Of a stretch of 64,000 nt of DNA, positions 9,022 to 17,495 are shown one piece after another (the first letter of the stretch is position 1; each line of letters opens with the position of its first letter). Where the stretch lies: positions 744,001-808,000 of the forward strand of contig NZ_BMHT01000001.1 of the NCBI RefSeq assembly GCF_014641455.1. The letters are read 5' to 3'. The notes beneath the pieces were generated by a model. That model saw only the letters and a list, made by a program, of their open reading frames with translations, was not told the DNA's origin and searched no databases. Source of the stretch: Hymenobacter cavernae. GTDB lineage: Bacteria > Bacteroidota > Bacteroidia > Cytophagales > Hymenobacteraceae. Made by a program: the position numbers and the translations under genes.

Positions 9022-9060
9022 AAAAAGGCCGACGCGGTTTGCACCACGTCGGCCTTTTTT
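9022..9060. terminator. Bidirectional terminator between converging genes
   Basis: Perfect 13-bp stem AAAAAGGCCGACG / CGTCGGCCTTTTT with a T run on both strands. It serves the outer-membrane protein gene (+) and the SPW protein gene (-). Confidence 0.85.
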
Positions 9061-9084
9061 GTAGAAGCCTAGGCTTCAATTATT

Positions 9085-9480
9085 CTAACGGTTATGATCG
9101 GTCATCAAGCTACCGCGAGCATTCGTCTGGGTTTGGGCATGCCAGTCGGTAATCATCCACACGAGTAGGAAAACGATACCCATTGCCACGAAAAAGTTGC
9201 GGGCTACGAGGTTGTCGTTGGCGAAGCCAAACAGCCAGGGCGAAGCCAGCATAATAGGACCACTCACCAGCTCAAAGCCGCCGTGCACCGGGAAAGGAAT
9301 CATCTTGATGGCGCCCATCGGGAAAGCCGTGAGCAAAGTAACTACCAGGTAGCCAGCCGCCAGCACATAGCATACAGTAGCGTAGGTGCCGGTAAATTCA
9401 AAAATGGTAGGAGCCAGGGCAAACAGAGCGACCGTTGCGTAATCCATTACGCCGTGGGCCGATGGGGATAATATTTTCAT
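9085..9480 (-). CDS. SPW-repeat membrane protein
   Basis: A 131-residue integral membrane protein with four hydrophobic segments. The C-terminal half has the SPW-type pattern, FELVSGPIMLASPWLFGFA, followed by a segment ending MITDWHAQTQ. The function of this family is unknown; it is often met among stress genes. Only a short spacer with an AT-rich inverted repeat (TGTCGA at 9554-9559, TCGACA at 9582-9587) lies upstream and could hold its promoter or operator. Confidence 0.75.
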   Translation of the reverse strand: MKILSPSAHGVMDYATVALFALAPTIFEFTGTYATVCYVLAAGYLVVTLLTAFPMGAIKMIPFPVHGGFELVSGPIMLASPWLFGFANDNLVARNFFVAMGIVFLLVWMITDWHAQTQTNARGSLMTDHNR

Positions 9481-9553
9481 GAGTAAGGAGAGTTTTGGTT
9501 AGTTTGGTAAGGTTGTTTGCTCTCCTCTTACGCACGCAGGAATTTATGGATAT

Positions 9554-9587
9554 TGTCGAGATTAAAAAAATTTGAAAAATTTCGACA
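9554..9587. promoter_or_regulatory. AT-rich inverted repeat upstream of the SPW gene
   Basis: TGTCGA and TCGACA flank a 22-base AT-rich core containing a smaller A/T palindrome. It lies about 75-105 bases upstream of the SPW gene start and also past the 3' end of the DUF1501 gene. It is a possible operator; evidence is symmetry only. Confidence 0.3.
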
Positions 9588-9626
9588 CCCTTCACCATAA
9601 TTACCTGGTTCACAGAGGCAGCACTT

Positions 9627-10838
9627 CTACACCAATCCGCTTAATCGCTCGAACTCCGTACCTAGAATGGCTTTATCGTCGGCGCCGAGCCAGTCGCGAA
9701 GCACGGTGGCGTACACGCTGCGGAAGTCGAGCTGGTAGCGCAGGTCGCCTTGGTCTAGGTTCGCTAGGTCGGGAGCGGCATTCAGAACACCCGGCTTTCG
9801 CAGAGCGCCGCCGAGCAGCATGATGTTGTTGGCCGTGCCGTGGTCGGTGCCGTTGCTGGCATTTTGCTGCACGCGCCGTCCAAATTCCGAGAACGTCATT
9901 ACGAGCGTGCTGTCGAACTGCCCGCTCTTCTGCAAGTCCTCAGCAAAGGCACCTAGGCCCTCCGACAGGTCGCCGAGCAGCTTGCCCTGCTGCTCCTGCT
10001 GCCGTACGTGCGTGTCGAAGCCGGCCAGCGACACGTAGAACACCCGAGTTTCGATGCCGGAGTTGATCAGCTCCGCCGTAGTCTTGAGGTTGCGGCCAAA
10101 CTCCGTATTCGGGTACGCCACATTCGATTTGTAGACCTTGGAAGTCTGATACAGATACTCGGCCGACGAGGAAGTTTCCACCAGTGTTTTGTACAGATAA
10201 TCCAGCTCAGAAGCCGCCGCACCGGGCACTTTTTCGCCGCTCACCTGCGCCAAAAAGTGGTTCTGCGTAAGCTGATGAAACTTCTCCGGGCTCTTGAGCG
10301 CCAAGCCTTTACGACTCTTGCCTTTCATGGCAAGGCTCAGGGTATCATCTACTTCCACACCATTATAAGGCACCTGACACTCAGCGCAGTTCGAGTCGAG
10401 GTAGCGGCCCAGCCAGCCCGTCGTCACGATCTGGTCGGCGGCCGAGCCGCTCTGCCAGATGTCCATCGAGCGGAAGTGCGAGCGGTCGGGGTTAGGGTAG
10501 CCCACACTGTTGAGCACGCCCATGCGGCCATCGTCGAAGAGTGCCTTGAGCCGGGTCATGGCCGGGTTCAGACCTAGGTCGTCATTCAGCGTCAGGATGC
10601 CGCTTTGCTCGCGCAGCGCCAGCGTGGGCCGAGCTTTGTAATACAGGTCGTTGCGGTACGGCACGATGGTATTCAGCCCGTCGTTACCGCCCCCAAGCTG
10701 AATCACGACCAATCTCCGCCCATTCGAATTACCTAACCTAGCCACGCCCTGTCGGTCCAGCGCGTGCAGGAACCTAGGCAAAAACAGCAGCGAGCTAGCC
10801 AGCACCGACGTTTTCAGGAAGTCGCGACGAGTGGTCAT
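9627..10838 (-). CDS. DUF1501 family secreted protein (Tat substrate)
   Basis: A 403-residue protein of the DUF1501 family, related to the sulfatase/alkaline-phosphatase fold, of unknown biochemical role. It begins MTTRRDFLKTSVLASSLLF, a twin-arginine signal (RRDFLK), so it is exported folded by Tat. Family landmarks include LVVIQLGGGNDGLNT, SFRSMDIWQSG-type text (SHFRSMDIWQ), FDTHVRQQEQQGKLL and TFSEFGRRVQQNASNGTDHG. DUF1501 genes almost always sit beside DUF1800 genes, and that is the case here: the partner is upstream on the same strand, separated by 127 bases holding a palindromic repeat. Confidence 0.9.
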   Translation of the reverse strand: MTTRRDFLKTSVLASSLLFLPRFLHALDRQGVARLGNSNGRRLVVIQLGGGNDGLNTIVPYRNDLYYKARPTLALREQSGILTLNDDLGLNPAMTRLKALFDDGRMGVLNSVGYPNPDRSHFRSMDIWQSGSAADQIVTTGWLGRYLDSNCAECQVPYNGVEVDDTLSLAMKGKSRKGLALKSPEKFHQLTQNHFLAQVSGEKVPGAAASELDYLYKTLVETSSSAEYLYQTSKVYKSNVAYPNTEFGRNLKTTAELINSGIETRVFYVSLAGFDTHVRQQEQQGKLLGDLSEGLGAFAEDLQKSGQFDSTLVMTFSEFGRRVQQNASNGTDHGTANNIMLLGGALRKPGVLNAAPDLANLDQGDLRYQLDFRSVYATVLRDWLGADDKAILGTEFERLSGLV

Positions 10839-10863
10839 GGGGTTAATTGTTTGATAGGGTGAT

Positions 10864-10962
10864 GTAGCGCGAAGCTCCCGCTTCGCGCATCGTTGAACGA
10901 CAATCGTCAGAACGACCTGTCACCATCGTTCGACGATGCGCGAAGCGGGAGCTTCGCGCTAC
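10864..10962. repeat. Long inverted repeat with 37-bp arms (family B)
   Basis: Arms 10864-10900 and 10926-10962 are complementary apart from one mismatch and enclose 25 bases. The outer edge reads GTAGCGCGAAGCTCCCGC on both strands. It fills the gap between the DUF1800 gene, whose TAG stop is 3 bases away, and the DUF1501 gene. It is probably a dispersed REP-like element. Confidence 0.8.
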
Positions 10963-10965
10963 ATG

Positions 10966-12537
10966 CTACATCAACTGATATTCTGGCAGTGCCAACAGAC
11001 TTGTAATCATCGTTTTCAACCTTGCTTCCGATGGCGCTTTAGTGGCCATTTGCTGCACTAAGGCTAGGTTTTCAGGCCGGATGGGCGTTTGCAGCAAAAA
11101 CTCGCTCAGCTTTGCAGCGTGCTGCTCTTCCGGAATTTTTGCTAGAAAATCCGCTAGCGGCTTCAGCTCTAAGTGCGTTTTTACCTGCTGCCGAAAGGTG
11201 CGGTCAGCCCTGGAAACCGAAGGCGCAATGTCGTTTTCATCCTCCTTGAGTGCCACGTTGAACTGCGCATTTTTGAAGAGCACCTGCGGCAGCTGCAAGC
11301 GCAGCAGCAGCGACGAGCTGTCGATCCAGTTGCGCCCGCCCGGCCAGCCGGCCACATTCGGCGGCTCAAACAATGTCTGACCCAGCGCTTTCTGGTAGCC
11401 CAGCAGCGGCCTCGGGTTTTCCAGCCGCACGCCGAGCGTACGCTTGATGCCCGCCAACAGCTCAATCGGCGACTTAATCCGGGTGCCCACATTGGCGGCC
11501 TCGTAAAACCAATCGGCGGAAAACATGCGCTCCAGCAGGTCGCTGATATCGTACTGGCTTTTGTAGAATGCCTGCGCAAGCGACTGAATATGAGCTAGGT
11601 TCGGCGTGTCATTCACAAAAAAGCGGTAGAGCTTCGTGGTGATGAACTCCGCCGTTTTGGGCTGCTCCAGCAGGATGTTGAGAATGTCTTCGCCGCCAAA
11701 GTTGCCGGTGCGGCCCAGGAAAGTTTTCGGACCGGCATCGTGCTGCTTTTGCCGAAAGATGAACTGGTAGCTCTCGTCGGACGACCAGCCGGTGAAGGCG
11801 CGGGCGGCCTCTTTCACGTCGTGCTCGGTGTAGTTGCCGCGCCCGATGGTAAACAGCTCCATCACCTCACGGGCAAAGTTCTCGTTGGGGTGCTGCTTCC
11901 GATTCTGCTGATTATTAAGAAATTGCAGCATAGCCGGCTCCTTCGACACGGCCAGCAGCAAGTCGCCGAACTTCCCCAAAGCTAGCTTCCGGATGGTGTT
12001 GTTGAGCTGCAAAGCCGGGGCGGGCTGCCGCACCCGACACGCAAAATGGCCGTGCCAGAAGAACGTCATCTTCTCCCGCAGCTGGGCCGACGAGCCAGCC
12101 ATGCGGTCGAGCCAGCCGATATTCATCTGATAGAAAGCTTCCCGAATGCCTTCATTTTCCATTTTGCGCTGCTGCGGCGTGAGCTGCCGGCGTCGCAGCA
12201 AAGGCAATTTGGTGGCATCACTCCCCGTCAGCAACGACCTAGGTGTCAGCGTGGCTATAACCGGTGCGGTGTTGGCAGAAGTTGCCATTCGGTCGGGCGT
12301 AGTCGTCATGCCGGCTACGCGCGAATCCGGTCCCGAAGCGGGCGCTGCGCTGGGCACAAATGGCGGCCGCAGCTCGGCGTAATGCATCGGCGGGCTGTCC
12401 AGCGGCTCGTACTTTTCCGACTCGCGCAGCAGCTTACGCAGCGCCTTCCGCGGCGACATACTCGCGTCTACGTCTTCGGGCCGCGGCCCAAATCCGGCGC
12501 GCCAGTACAGGTGCTGGATTCGTTGTTGGGTGGTCAT
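10966..12537 (-). CDS. DUF1800 family protein
   Basis: A protein of about 523 residues in the DUF1800 family, unknown function, usually encoded with DUF1501. Clear family text: HLYWRAGFGPRPEDVD at the N-terminus, REKMTFFWHGHFACRV in the middle, NENFAREVMELFTIGRGNY and AARAFTGWS further on, and EPPNVAGWPGGRNWID near the C-terminus. Several in-frame ATGs exist (12561, 12543, 12537); 12537 (MTTQQRIQHLYW) fits the family start best. A proline/threonine-rich insert at about residues 55-110 looks like a linker. It is the first gene of the DUF1800-DUF1501 pair. Confidence 0.9.
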   Translation of the reverse strand: MTTQQRIQHLYWRAGFGPRPEDVDASMSPRKALRKLLRESEKYEPLDSPPMHYAELRPPFVPSAAPASGPDSRVAGMTTTPDRMATSANTAPVIATLTPRSLLTGSDATKLPLLRRRQLTPQQRKMENEGIREAFYQMNIGWLDRMAGSSAQLREKMTFFWHGHFACRVRQPAPALQLNNTIRKLALGKFGDLLLAVSKEPAMLQFLNNQQNRKQHPNENFAREVMELFTIGRGNYTEHDVKEAARAFTGWSSDESYQFIFRQKQHDAGPKTFLGRTGNFGGEDILNILLEQPKTAEFITTKLYRFFVNDTPNLAHIQSLAQAFYKSQYDISDLLERMFSADWFYEAANVGTRIKSPIELLAGIKRTLGVRLENPRPLLGYQKALGQTLFEPPNVAGWPGGRNWIDSSSLLLRLQLPQVLFKNAQFNVALKEDENDIAPSVSRADRTFRQQVKTHLELKPLADFLAKIPEEQHAAKLSEFLLQTPIRPENLALVQQMATKAPSEARLKTMITSLLALPEYQLM

Positions 12538-12596
12538 AGGCAGCATGGTTTGGGCCAGCACTGCGTTGGACGTTGCTGATGATTAATGGTTTAATC

Positions 12597-12698
12597 GTAG
12601 GAACGCGCCACGGCGCGTTCGGCATTGAACAGCCTTTTGCCCTACGTCTGAACATTGCAAATGGCGCGGACGCCGAACACACCGTGGCGTGTTCCTAC
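12597..12698. repeat. Inverted repeat, family C, copy 1
   Basis: Arms 12597-12623 and 12672-12698 (27 bases, three mismatches) with edges GTAGGAACGCGCCACGGCGC. A second copy is at 46656-46756. The right arm overlaps the end of the lamin-tail gene: the TAG stop at 12697-12695 is part of the element's GTAGGAAC edge. Confidence 0.75.
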
Positions 12699-15301
12699 AA
12701 CCTGGCTCCTAGCACAACGGTGCGCTTGTATTCGTACTTCAGGCCGCTGCTTGGCTGAAGTAGCTCAATAAAAAACACGTAGTAGCCGATGGGCGCCTTA
12801 CGGCCCTGGTCGTTCAATCCATCCCACGGCAAAAAGCCGGTCACGGCCAAGCTCTCGTTGCGCACGAGGCGCCGCGTCAGGCGACCTAGGGCATCGTACA
12901 CGGTCACGCTGGCCACGTAGCCTGGCTGGTTCAGCGTGTAATTAATAGAGGTAAAATCCTGCTGACCATCCCCATCGGGGGTGAATGTTTCCGGCTCAAC
13001 GCGAAAGAACTTGCTCCCGCCTGGGTCTGCCTGGTACTGCGAGTTCGGGCGGCCGGGCGTAGCGTAGCCAACCGTGCTGGCTGCTGAGTGGAAGTTACTG
13101 GCAAGGCTAGGTCCTTCGGGCCGGGTGCGCTCCAGCGATACGCCGTTCAGGTCGTCCAGCAAAGCTAGGTGCTGGCTTTTGTTGTAGGTGTAGCTGTCGA
13201 GCTTTTGGCCGGTGGTATTGAGCAGGATTACCGTTCCGGCGTCATCGGGCAAGGAAGGAAAACTACTCAGCGCCAGAAAAGTCGTGGGGTCGTTGGTCGG
13301 GTACTGGCTTTGCACCACATCGGGACGGGTAGTCAGCACCACAAGCTGCCCCGGTGCCAGCACATATGGCTCGCGGCTGATGTTCTGTACATCTGTACCC
13401 GTCTCGGTTTCGCTGCTGAGCTGCCAGCCGCGCAGGTCCAAGTACTGGGCCGAGCGATTCAGCAGCTCCACGAAATCGACGCCACTGGTGCGCGGATTGA
13501 ACAGGATTTCGTTGATCACGACAGCATCCGGCGCAGGCACGTCGGGCAGCGCGAAAGTGGTGGAAGTAGCCGGGCCAGCCGCATTTCCTACGCAATCGGT
13601 GATGCGCTGTGCCGCTACGGTTGTACGTTGGTTTACCGTCAACGGTGAACCCAAAGCTAGGTCTACCATCCGGAAATCTGGCCCGACGGGCGCAACGCGG
13701 GTGATGCCAACAGCCGGAACCAGCCCATACAACGCCGGATTAGCTACCGCCGCGCTGTCCAGCTTTTCTCCAAAGAACAGTCGCACCGTCGTCGGGCTCA
13801 GCGCTACGGCGCGCAGCAAGGCCGGCGGCGTCCGGTCGGGGTTAGTGACTTTGAGGGAGTTAGCGCGGCCGGGCGTGCCACCGCTGGCGTCGGTGCTGGC
13901 CGTCCAGTTATCGATGCCGGCGCAGGGGTTCGCCAGATCCACCATTTCCAAGGCCCAACCGCCTTCTTTCTTGCGGTTGTCTTTGTACCAGGTGTCGGAG
14001 TAGCTTACTTCAAATAAGGTTTGGGCGGTGCGGCTGCGCAAGAGAAGCTGGTCGCCGCTGTTGCTTAAGCTGGAGAAGTTGCTCAGCCCGAACACCTTCC
14101 CAAAGCCGGCAAACTCCGCCGCCCGCGTGCTGCCACACACAATGGCGTATTCGCCCGGCGCCAGCACCGCGCCCGCCGGAAACACCGCCGCCGTGCTGCT
14201 GCCCGCTTTTTGCAGCCGCAACCCACCTAGATCCAGCAGCGCGCCCGCCGTCGGATTGTAGATTTCCAGGTACTCGGAAGCGGGCAGCCCAACAGCCGGC
14301 GTTTCATCGGCCATGATTTCGGTGATGAGCACCTGATTGACGCCCGGCAGCACCGGAAAGCCTTTGTTCAGGAAGCTCAGCGTGAGCGGTCCGGCAGCTG
14401 TATTTCCGTACAGATCAGCCACATTGCGCACCTCCAGCGTGTTGTTACCCAGAGGTAGATCGGAACCTAGGGTCAGGTGTACAAGTGCTGGATCAGCAGC
14501 GTCGCGCTGGGCGGTAAGCACGGCCGGAGCGCCCGCGCCGGTCAGGCGGTAGCTCACGGCACTCGGGCTGGCATCCACCAGCTCATTGAACACTACATCA
14601 AGTTGACGAGCCGTTGCGGGCGTGGCACTGACCAGCGTGGGCGGCGTGGCATCCGTCACCCGAAAATCGTCGAAGTAGAAGTTGCGGCTGTTGGCCGAAG
14701 AATACGTCAGCAGCACGCCCGTGTAGTTGCTGCGCTGGTGCGTGGCGTCGGTGGCGGTACCTTCGGTGATGTAGCTCGTACCTGCGCCGGTCAGGTCGCG
14801 CTCCAGGGTCCAACCGTTTTGCAACGAGCGGGTTACGCGCACCCGCACCACGTTGTTGGTCGAAGAACTCAGGGTGCCATCCAGCCCGTTCACCACGTAC
14901 ACGGGGCTGCCGCTCGCGTCTTTGCGGAACAACGACACCTCATCGGGTGTGCCGCCGAGACGCACGAAGTAGCCTTTGGTGCCGGGGATTTTGAGGTCGG
15001 GTTGGTCGGCCATAAGCCACACGTCGGCGTAGTTGCTGCCCGAGGTAGCTAGTTTCAGGTTGGCATAAAACTCCCAGGTAGTGCCCGTGGCCGCCTGGCA
15101 GGGCGTGACGAGCTGGAGCGTGGTGCCGGTGGTAGCAGGGCCGTTGCTTTGCAACTGAAGCTGCGTATTTACCTGAAAGCTAGCTAGGTCGCCGGTCCAG
15201 GCGGGGCTTTGGGTGCAGTTGCCGTCGGTGAAGGAATCCGTTAGCTGAGCGGCAGCGGGAAAGGATAAAAGAGCGAATAGACTGAGTAGTAATTTTCTCA
15301 T
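12695..15301 (-). CDS. Secreted lamin-tail-domain protein with C-terminal Ig/FlgD-like sorting module
   Basis: An 868-residue secreted protein. ATG 15301 gives a proper signal peptide (MRKLLLSLFALLSFPAAAQ); the longer in-frame start at 15355 does not. Residues about 20-215 form a lectin-like/jelly-roll region (LTDSFTDGNCTQSPAWTGD to FYFDDFRVTD). Two lamin-tail domains follow, starting at VLITEIMADETPAVGLPASE and VINEILFNPRTSGVDFVELL, with Ig-like segments that begin PPTLVSATPATA and PPALLRAVAL. The last 90 residues (ETFTPDGDGQQDFTSINY to TVVLGARL) resemble the gliding-motility/FlgD-like C-terminal module, a likely T9SS type-B signal. No enzyme motif is seen; surface attachment or matrix binding is likely. 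The stop codon comes from a palindromic repeat. Confidence 0.75.
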   Translation of the reverse strand: MRKLLLSLFALLSFPAAAQLTDSFTDGNCTQSPAWTGDLASFQVNTQLQLQSNGPATTGTTLQLVTPCQAATGTTWEFYANLKLATSGSNYADVWLMADQPDLKIPGTKGYFVRLGGTPDEVSLFRKDASGSPVYVVNGLDGTLSSSTNNVVRVRVTRSLQNGWTLERDLTGAGTSYITEGTATDATHQRSNYTGVLLTYSSANSRNFYFDDFRVTDATPPTLVSATPATARQLDVVFNELVDASPSAVSYRLTGAGAPAVLTAQRDAADPALVHLTLGSDLPLGNNTLEVRNVADLYGNTAAGPLTLSFLNKGFPVLPGVNQVLITEIMADETPAVGLPASEYLEIYNPTAGALLDLGGLRLQKAGSSTAAVFPAGAVLAPGEYAIVCGSTRAAEFAGFGKVFGLSNFSSLSNSGDQLLLRSRTAQTLFEVSYSDTWYKDNRKKEGGWALEMVDLANPCAGIDNWTASTDASGGTPGRANSLKVTNPDRTPPALLRAVALSPTTVRLFFGEKLDSAAVANPALYGLVPAVGITRVAPVGPDFRMVDLALGSPLTVNQRTTVAAQRITDCVGNAAGPATSTTFALPDVPAPDAVVINEILFNPRTSGVDFVELLNRSAQYLDLRGWQLSSETETGTDVQNISREPYVLAPGQLVVLTTRPDVVQSQYPTNDPTTFLALSSFPSLPDDAGTVILLNTTGQKLDSYTYNKSQHLALLDDLNGVSLERTRPEGPSLASNFHSAASTVGYATPGRPNSQYQADPGGSKFFRVEPETFTPDGDGQQDFTSINYTLNQPGYVASVTVYDALGRLTRRLVRNESLAVTGFLPWDGLNDQGRKAPIGYYVFFIELLQPSSGLKYEYKRTVVLGARL

Positions 15302-15403
15302 AAATAGAAGCGCGTAGCAAGGCTTCGCCCCGTTCCAAAACCGCGCCACCGCCACCTAGCTTATCTTCAGGTGCTCCTTATAATTAGCCGCGTAAAATAT
15401 TCC

Positions 15404-15436
15404 TTGAGTATCAATGTGCTCAAGATCTTATCTTTG
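15404..15436 (+). promoter_or_regulatory. Promoter of asd
   Basis: Bacteroidota-type boxes: TTG at 15404-15406 and TATCTTTG at 15429-15436, spacer 22 bases. The start codon follows 47 bases after the -7 box. Confidence 0.6.
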
Positions 15437-15483
15437 TCCTAGAGCCGCATTTCCTGTGCGGATTTCAAACCCTTATTTCACTC

Positions 15484-16503
15484 ATGAAAGTAGCCGTAGT
15501 AGGTGCCACCGGCTTGGTCGGCGGCGAAATGCTGAAAGTGCTGGCCGAGCGGAATTTTCCGGTCAGCGAGTTGTTACCCGTGGCCTCCGAGAAATCGGTG
15601 GGCCAGGAAATTGAGTTCCTCGGCAAGAAATACAAGGTTGTAAGCATGGACGACGCCATTGCGGCCCGTCCGGACGTAGCCATTTTCTCGGCCGGTGGCT
15701 CGGTCTCGAAAGAGCAGGCGCCGCGCTTCGCGGAAGTCGGCACCGTCGTTATCGATAATTCCTCCGCCTGGCGCATGGACCCCACCAAGAAGCTGGTGGT
15801 GCCCGAAATCAACGCCAAGGAGCTGACGCCCGACGATAAAATCATTGCCAACCCCAACTGCTCGACCATTCAGATGGTGTTGGCCCTGCACAAGCTGCAC
15901 GAAGCCTATCAGATTAAGCGCGTGGTGGTTAGCACGTACCAAAGCGTAACCGGCACCGGCAAGAAAGCCGTCGATCAGCTCATGGCGGAGCGCGCCGGCA
16001 ACTTCGACGGCCCCCGCGCCTACGCCCACCCCATCGACCTGAACGTGCTGCCCCACATCGACGTGTTCGGTGAAAACGGCTACACCAAAGAGGAGATGAA
16101 GATGGTGAACGAGACCAAGAAAATCATGGGCGACGACTCCATCCGTGTGACGGCGACCACCGTGCGCATTCCCGTGATGGGCGGCCACTCGGAAGCCGTG
16201 AATGTGGAGTTTGCCAAGGATTTCGACCTGGCCGAAGTACGCAGCCTGCTCGAGCAAACCGACGGCGTAGAAGTAGTGGACGACCCCGCCAACAACGTGT
16301 ATCCGATGCCGAAAGACGCCCACGGCAAAGACGCTGTGCTAGTAGGCCGCTTGCGCCGCGACGAGTCGCAGCCGAACACGCTGAACATGTGGGTAGTAGC
16401 CGACAACCTGCGCAAAGGTGCCGCCACCAACGCCGTCCAGATTGCCGAGCACATGATCAAGCTAGGTTTGCTGAAGGAGAAAGAAGCGGAAGCGGCAGTT
16501 TAA
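15484..16503 (+). CDS. asd: Aspartate-semialdehyde dehydrogenase
   Basis: Converts aspartyl-phosphate to aspartate-semialdehyde with NADPH, the branch point to lysine/diaminopimelate, threonine and methionine. 339 residues, normal length. The NADP-binding loop is VVGATGLVGGEML at residues 5-17; the catalytic cysteine is in IIANPNCSTIQMVLAL (about residue 128); STYQSVTGTGKKAV and VRIPVMGGHSEAVNVEF hold the substrate-binding residues, with the active-site His in GGHSE. It is monocistronic: promoter directly before it and a strong hairpin at 16520-16562 after it. No aspartokinase or dap gene is nearby. Confidence 0.96.
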   Translation: MKVAVVGATGLVGGEMLKVLAERNFPVSELLPVASEKSVGQEIEFLGKKYKVVSMDDAIAARPDVAIFSAGGSVSKEQAPRFAEVGTVVIDNSSAWRMDPTKKLVVPEINAKELTPDDKIIANPNCSTIQMVLALHKLHEAYQIKRVVVSTYQSVTGTGKKAVDQLMAERAGNFDGPRAYAHPIDLNVLPHIDVFGENGYTKEEMKMVNETKKIMGDDSIRVTATTVRIPVMGGHSEAVNVEFAKDFDLAEVRSLLEQTDGVEVVDDPANNVYPMPKDAHGKDAVLVGRLRRDESQPNTLNMWVVADNLRKGAATNAVQIAEHMIKLGLLKEKEAEAAV

Positions 16504-16519
16504 GCGTTTGCTGAGTATT

Positions 16520-16562
16520 GCAAAAAAGGCCTCTTGGTGTAGTACCAAGAGGCCTTTTTTGC
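16520..16562. terminator. Terminator of asd
   Basis: Perfect 19-bp stem (16520-16538 with 16544-16562) including A and T tracts, so it works on both strands. Confidence 0.85.
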
Positions 16563-16681
16563 ATTATACTTTTCAGCGTGTGGGTTATGTGGTATGTTAA
16601 AAAAAAGCTAGGTATACTTGATTTAGAAGCTCTTATCTTGAGTATAGGACTATACTTACTACTTGTTTACTACCAGCACCC

Positions 16682-17146
16682 ATGAAAAAAGCTCATTGCC
16701 TTGCCTTGACTGGTGCACTACTTACCATTACTTCTACCTTATTAGCTCAATCTACTCCGACCGCTATCCTCTCAAAAGAAAACCCATCTGTTTACAATTA
16801 TGTAGAGCAGATGCCCAGTTTTCGAGGCGGCCCTGATTCGTTGCTGGCATACATCCGGAATAACACGCGCTACCCGGTCGAAGCGCTTTATAAGGGTGTA
16901 GTAGGCAAGGTGTTCGTGTCCTTTGTGGTAAATGCTCAAGGGAAGGTAAAGCAGGCATGTATACTTAAGGGAGTACACCCTGCTTTAGATCTGGAAGCTT
17001 TACGAGTGATTTCAAATATGCCAGCGGCTTGGCAACCAGGCAAACATGAGGGAAAATCAGTAGCTGTGTCCTTTACAGTACCTGTTACATTTTATACACC
17101 TGAAGCAAGGCAGCTTTTAAACATTAGAGTGCCTAAGAAACCCTAA
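16682..17146 (+). CDS. Small secreted TonB C-terminal-domain protein
   Basis: A 154-residue protein with a signal peptide (MKKAHCLALTGALLTITSTLLA) and a TonB-C fold from about residue 45: SLLAYIRNNTRYPVEALYKG, then GKVFVSFVVNAQGKVKQACI and LDLEALRVISNMPAAWQPGK. It lacks the membrane anchor and proline-rich linker of a real TonB, so it is not an energy transducer by itself; such short TonB-C proteins are common in Cytophagales and their role is unknown. Codons are more AT-rich than in the neighbours. It has its own terminator at 17164-17198. Confidence 0.8.
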   Translation: MKKAHCLALTGALLTITSTLLAQSTPTAILSKENPSVYNYVEQMPSFRGGPDSLLAYIRNNTRYPVEALYKGVVGKVFVSFVVNAQGKVKQACILKGVHPALDLEALRVISNMPAAWQPGKHEGKSVAVSFTVPVTFYTPEARQLLNIRVPKKP

Positions 17147-17163
17147 AGCAGCGCTATATATAG

Positions 17164-17198
17164 AAAAGCCCTCGTGCTTCACAACACGAGGGCTTTTT
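17164..17198 (+). terminator. Terminator after the TonB-C protein gene
   Basis: 13-bp stem AAAAGCCCTCGTG / CACGAGGGCTTTT followed by T. Confidence 0.85.
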
Positions 17199-17201
17199 GT
17201 T

Positions 17202-17435
17202 TATTCCGACCTGAATGGCTGGTACTTCGGCAACTTAGTGTTTGGTGGTTTCATCGGTATGCTCATCGTCGATCCGGCAACTGGCGCGATGTATCGTATT
17301 TCTGACCGCGATCTGCAAGGCGTTCTGAGCGAAACAACGGCGCAACTCAACCCATTCGACAGCAAAGGCCTACAAATCGTCTCGATTGAAGACGTGCCTA
17401 GCGATATGCGCAGCAAGATGGTACCGCTCAAGTAA
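17202..17435 (+). pseudogene. C-terminal remnant of a lipoprotein-like gene
   Basis: The reading frame encodes about 77 residues beginning YSDLNGWYFGNLVFGGFIGM and continuing LIVDPATGAMYRISDRD. This text is typical of the conserved C-terminal end of a family of larger bacterial (PEGA-like) lipoproteins, not of a protein start. The preceding sequence is the hairpin terminator of the TonB-C gene, the frame has no ATG, and only an internal GTG (17238) could start it. A 5' deletion that joined the 3' end of such a gene to this spot explains the picture. It keeps its own terminator at 17462-17489. Confidence 0.6.
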
Positions 17436-17461
17436 CACGTATTGCTTGGCTGTTCACCTGG

Positions 17462-17489
17462 AAAAGGCGACGCATTAGCGTCGCCTTTT
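17462..17489. terminator. Bidirectional terminator
   Basis: 12-bp stem AAAAGGCGACGC / GCGTCGCCTTTT with ATTA loop. It ends the remnant gene (+) and the alpha/beta hydrolase gene (-). Confidence 0.8.
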
Positions 17490-17495
17490 TGATAC

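Noticed and set aside
10008..10577. 189-codon + strand frame
   Set aside because: It is antisense within the DUF1501 gene and without any recognisable domain.
16618..16640. TTG and TATCTTG as the promoter of the TonB-C gene
   Set aside because: The spacer is only 13 bases and the -7 box lacks one T, so support is too weak to list.
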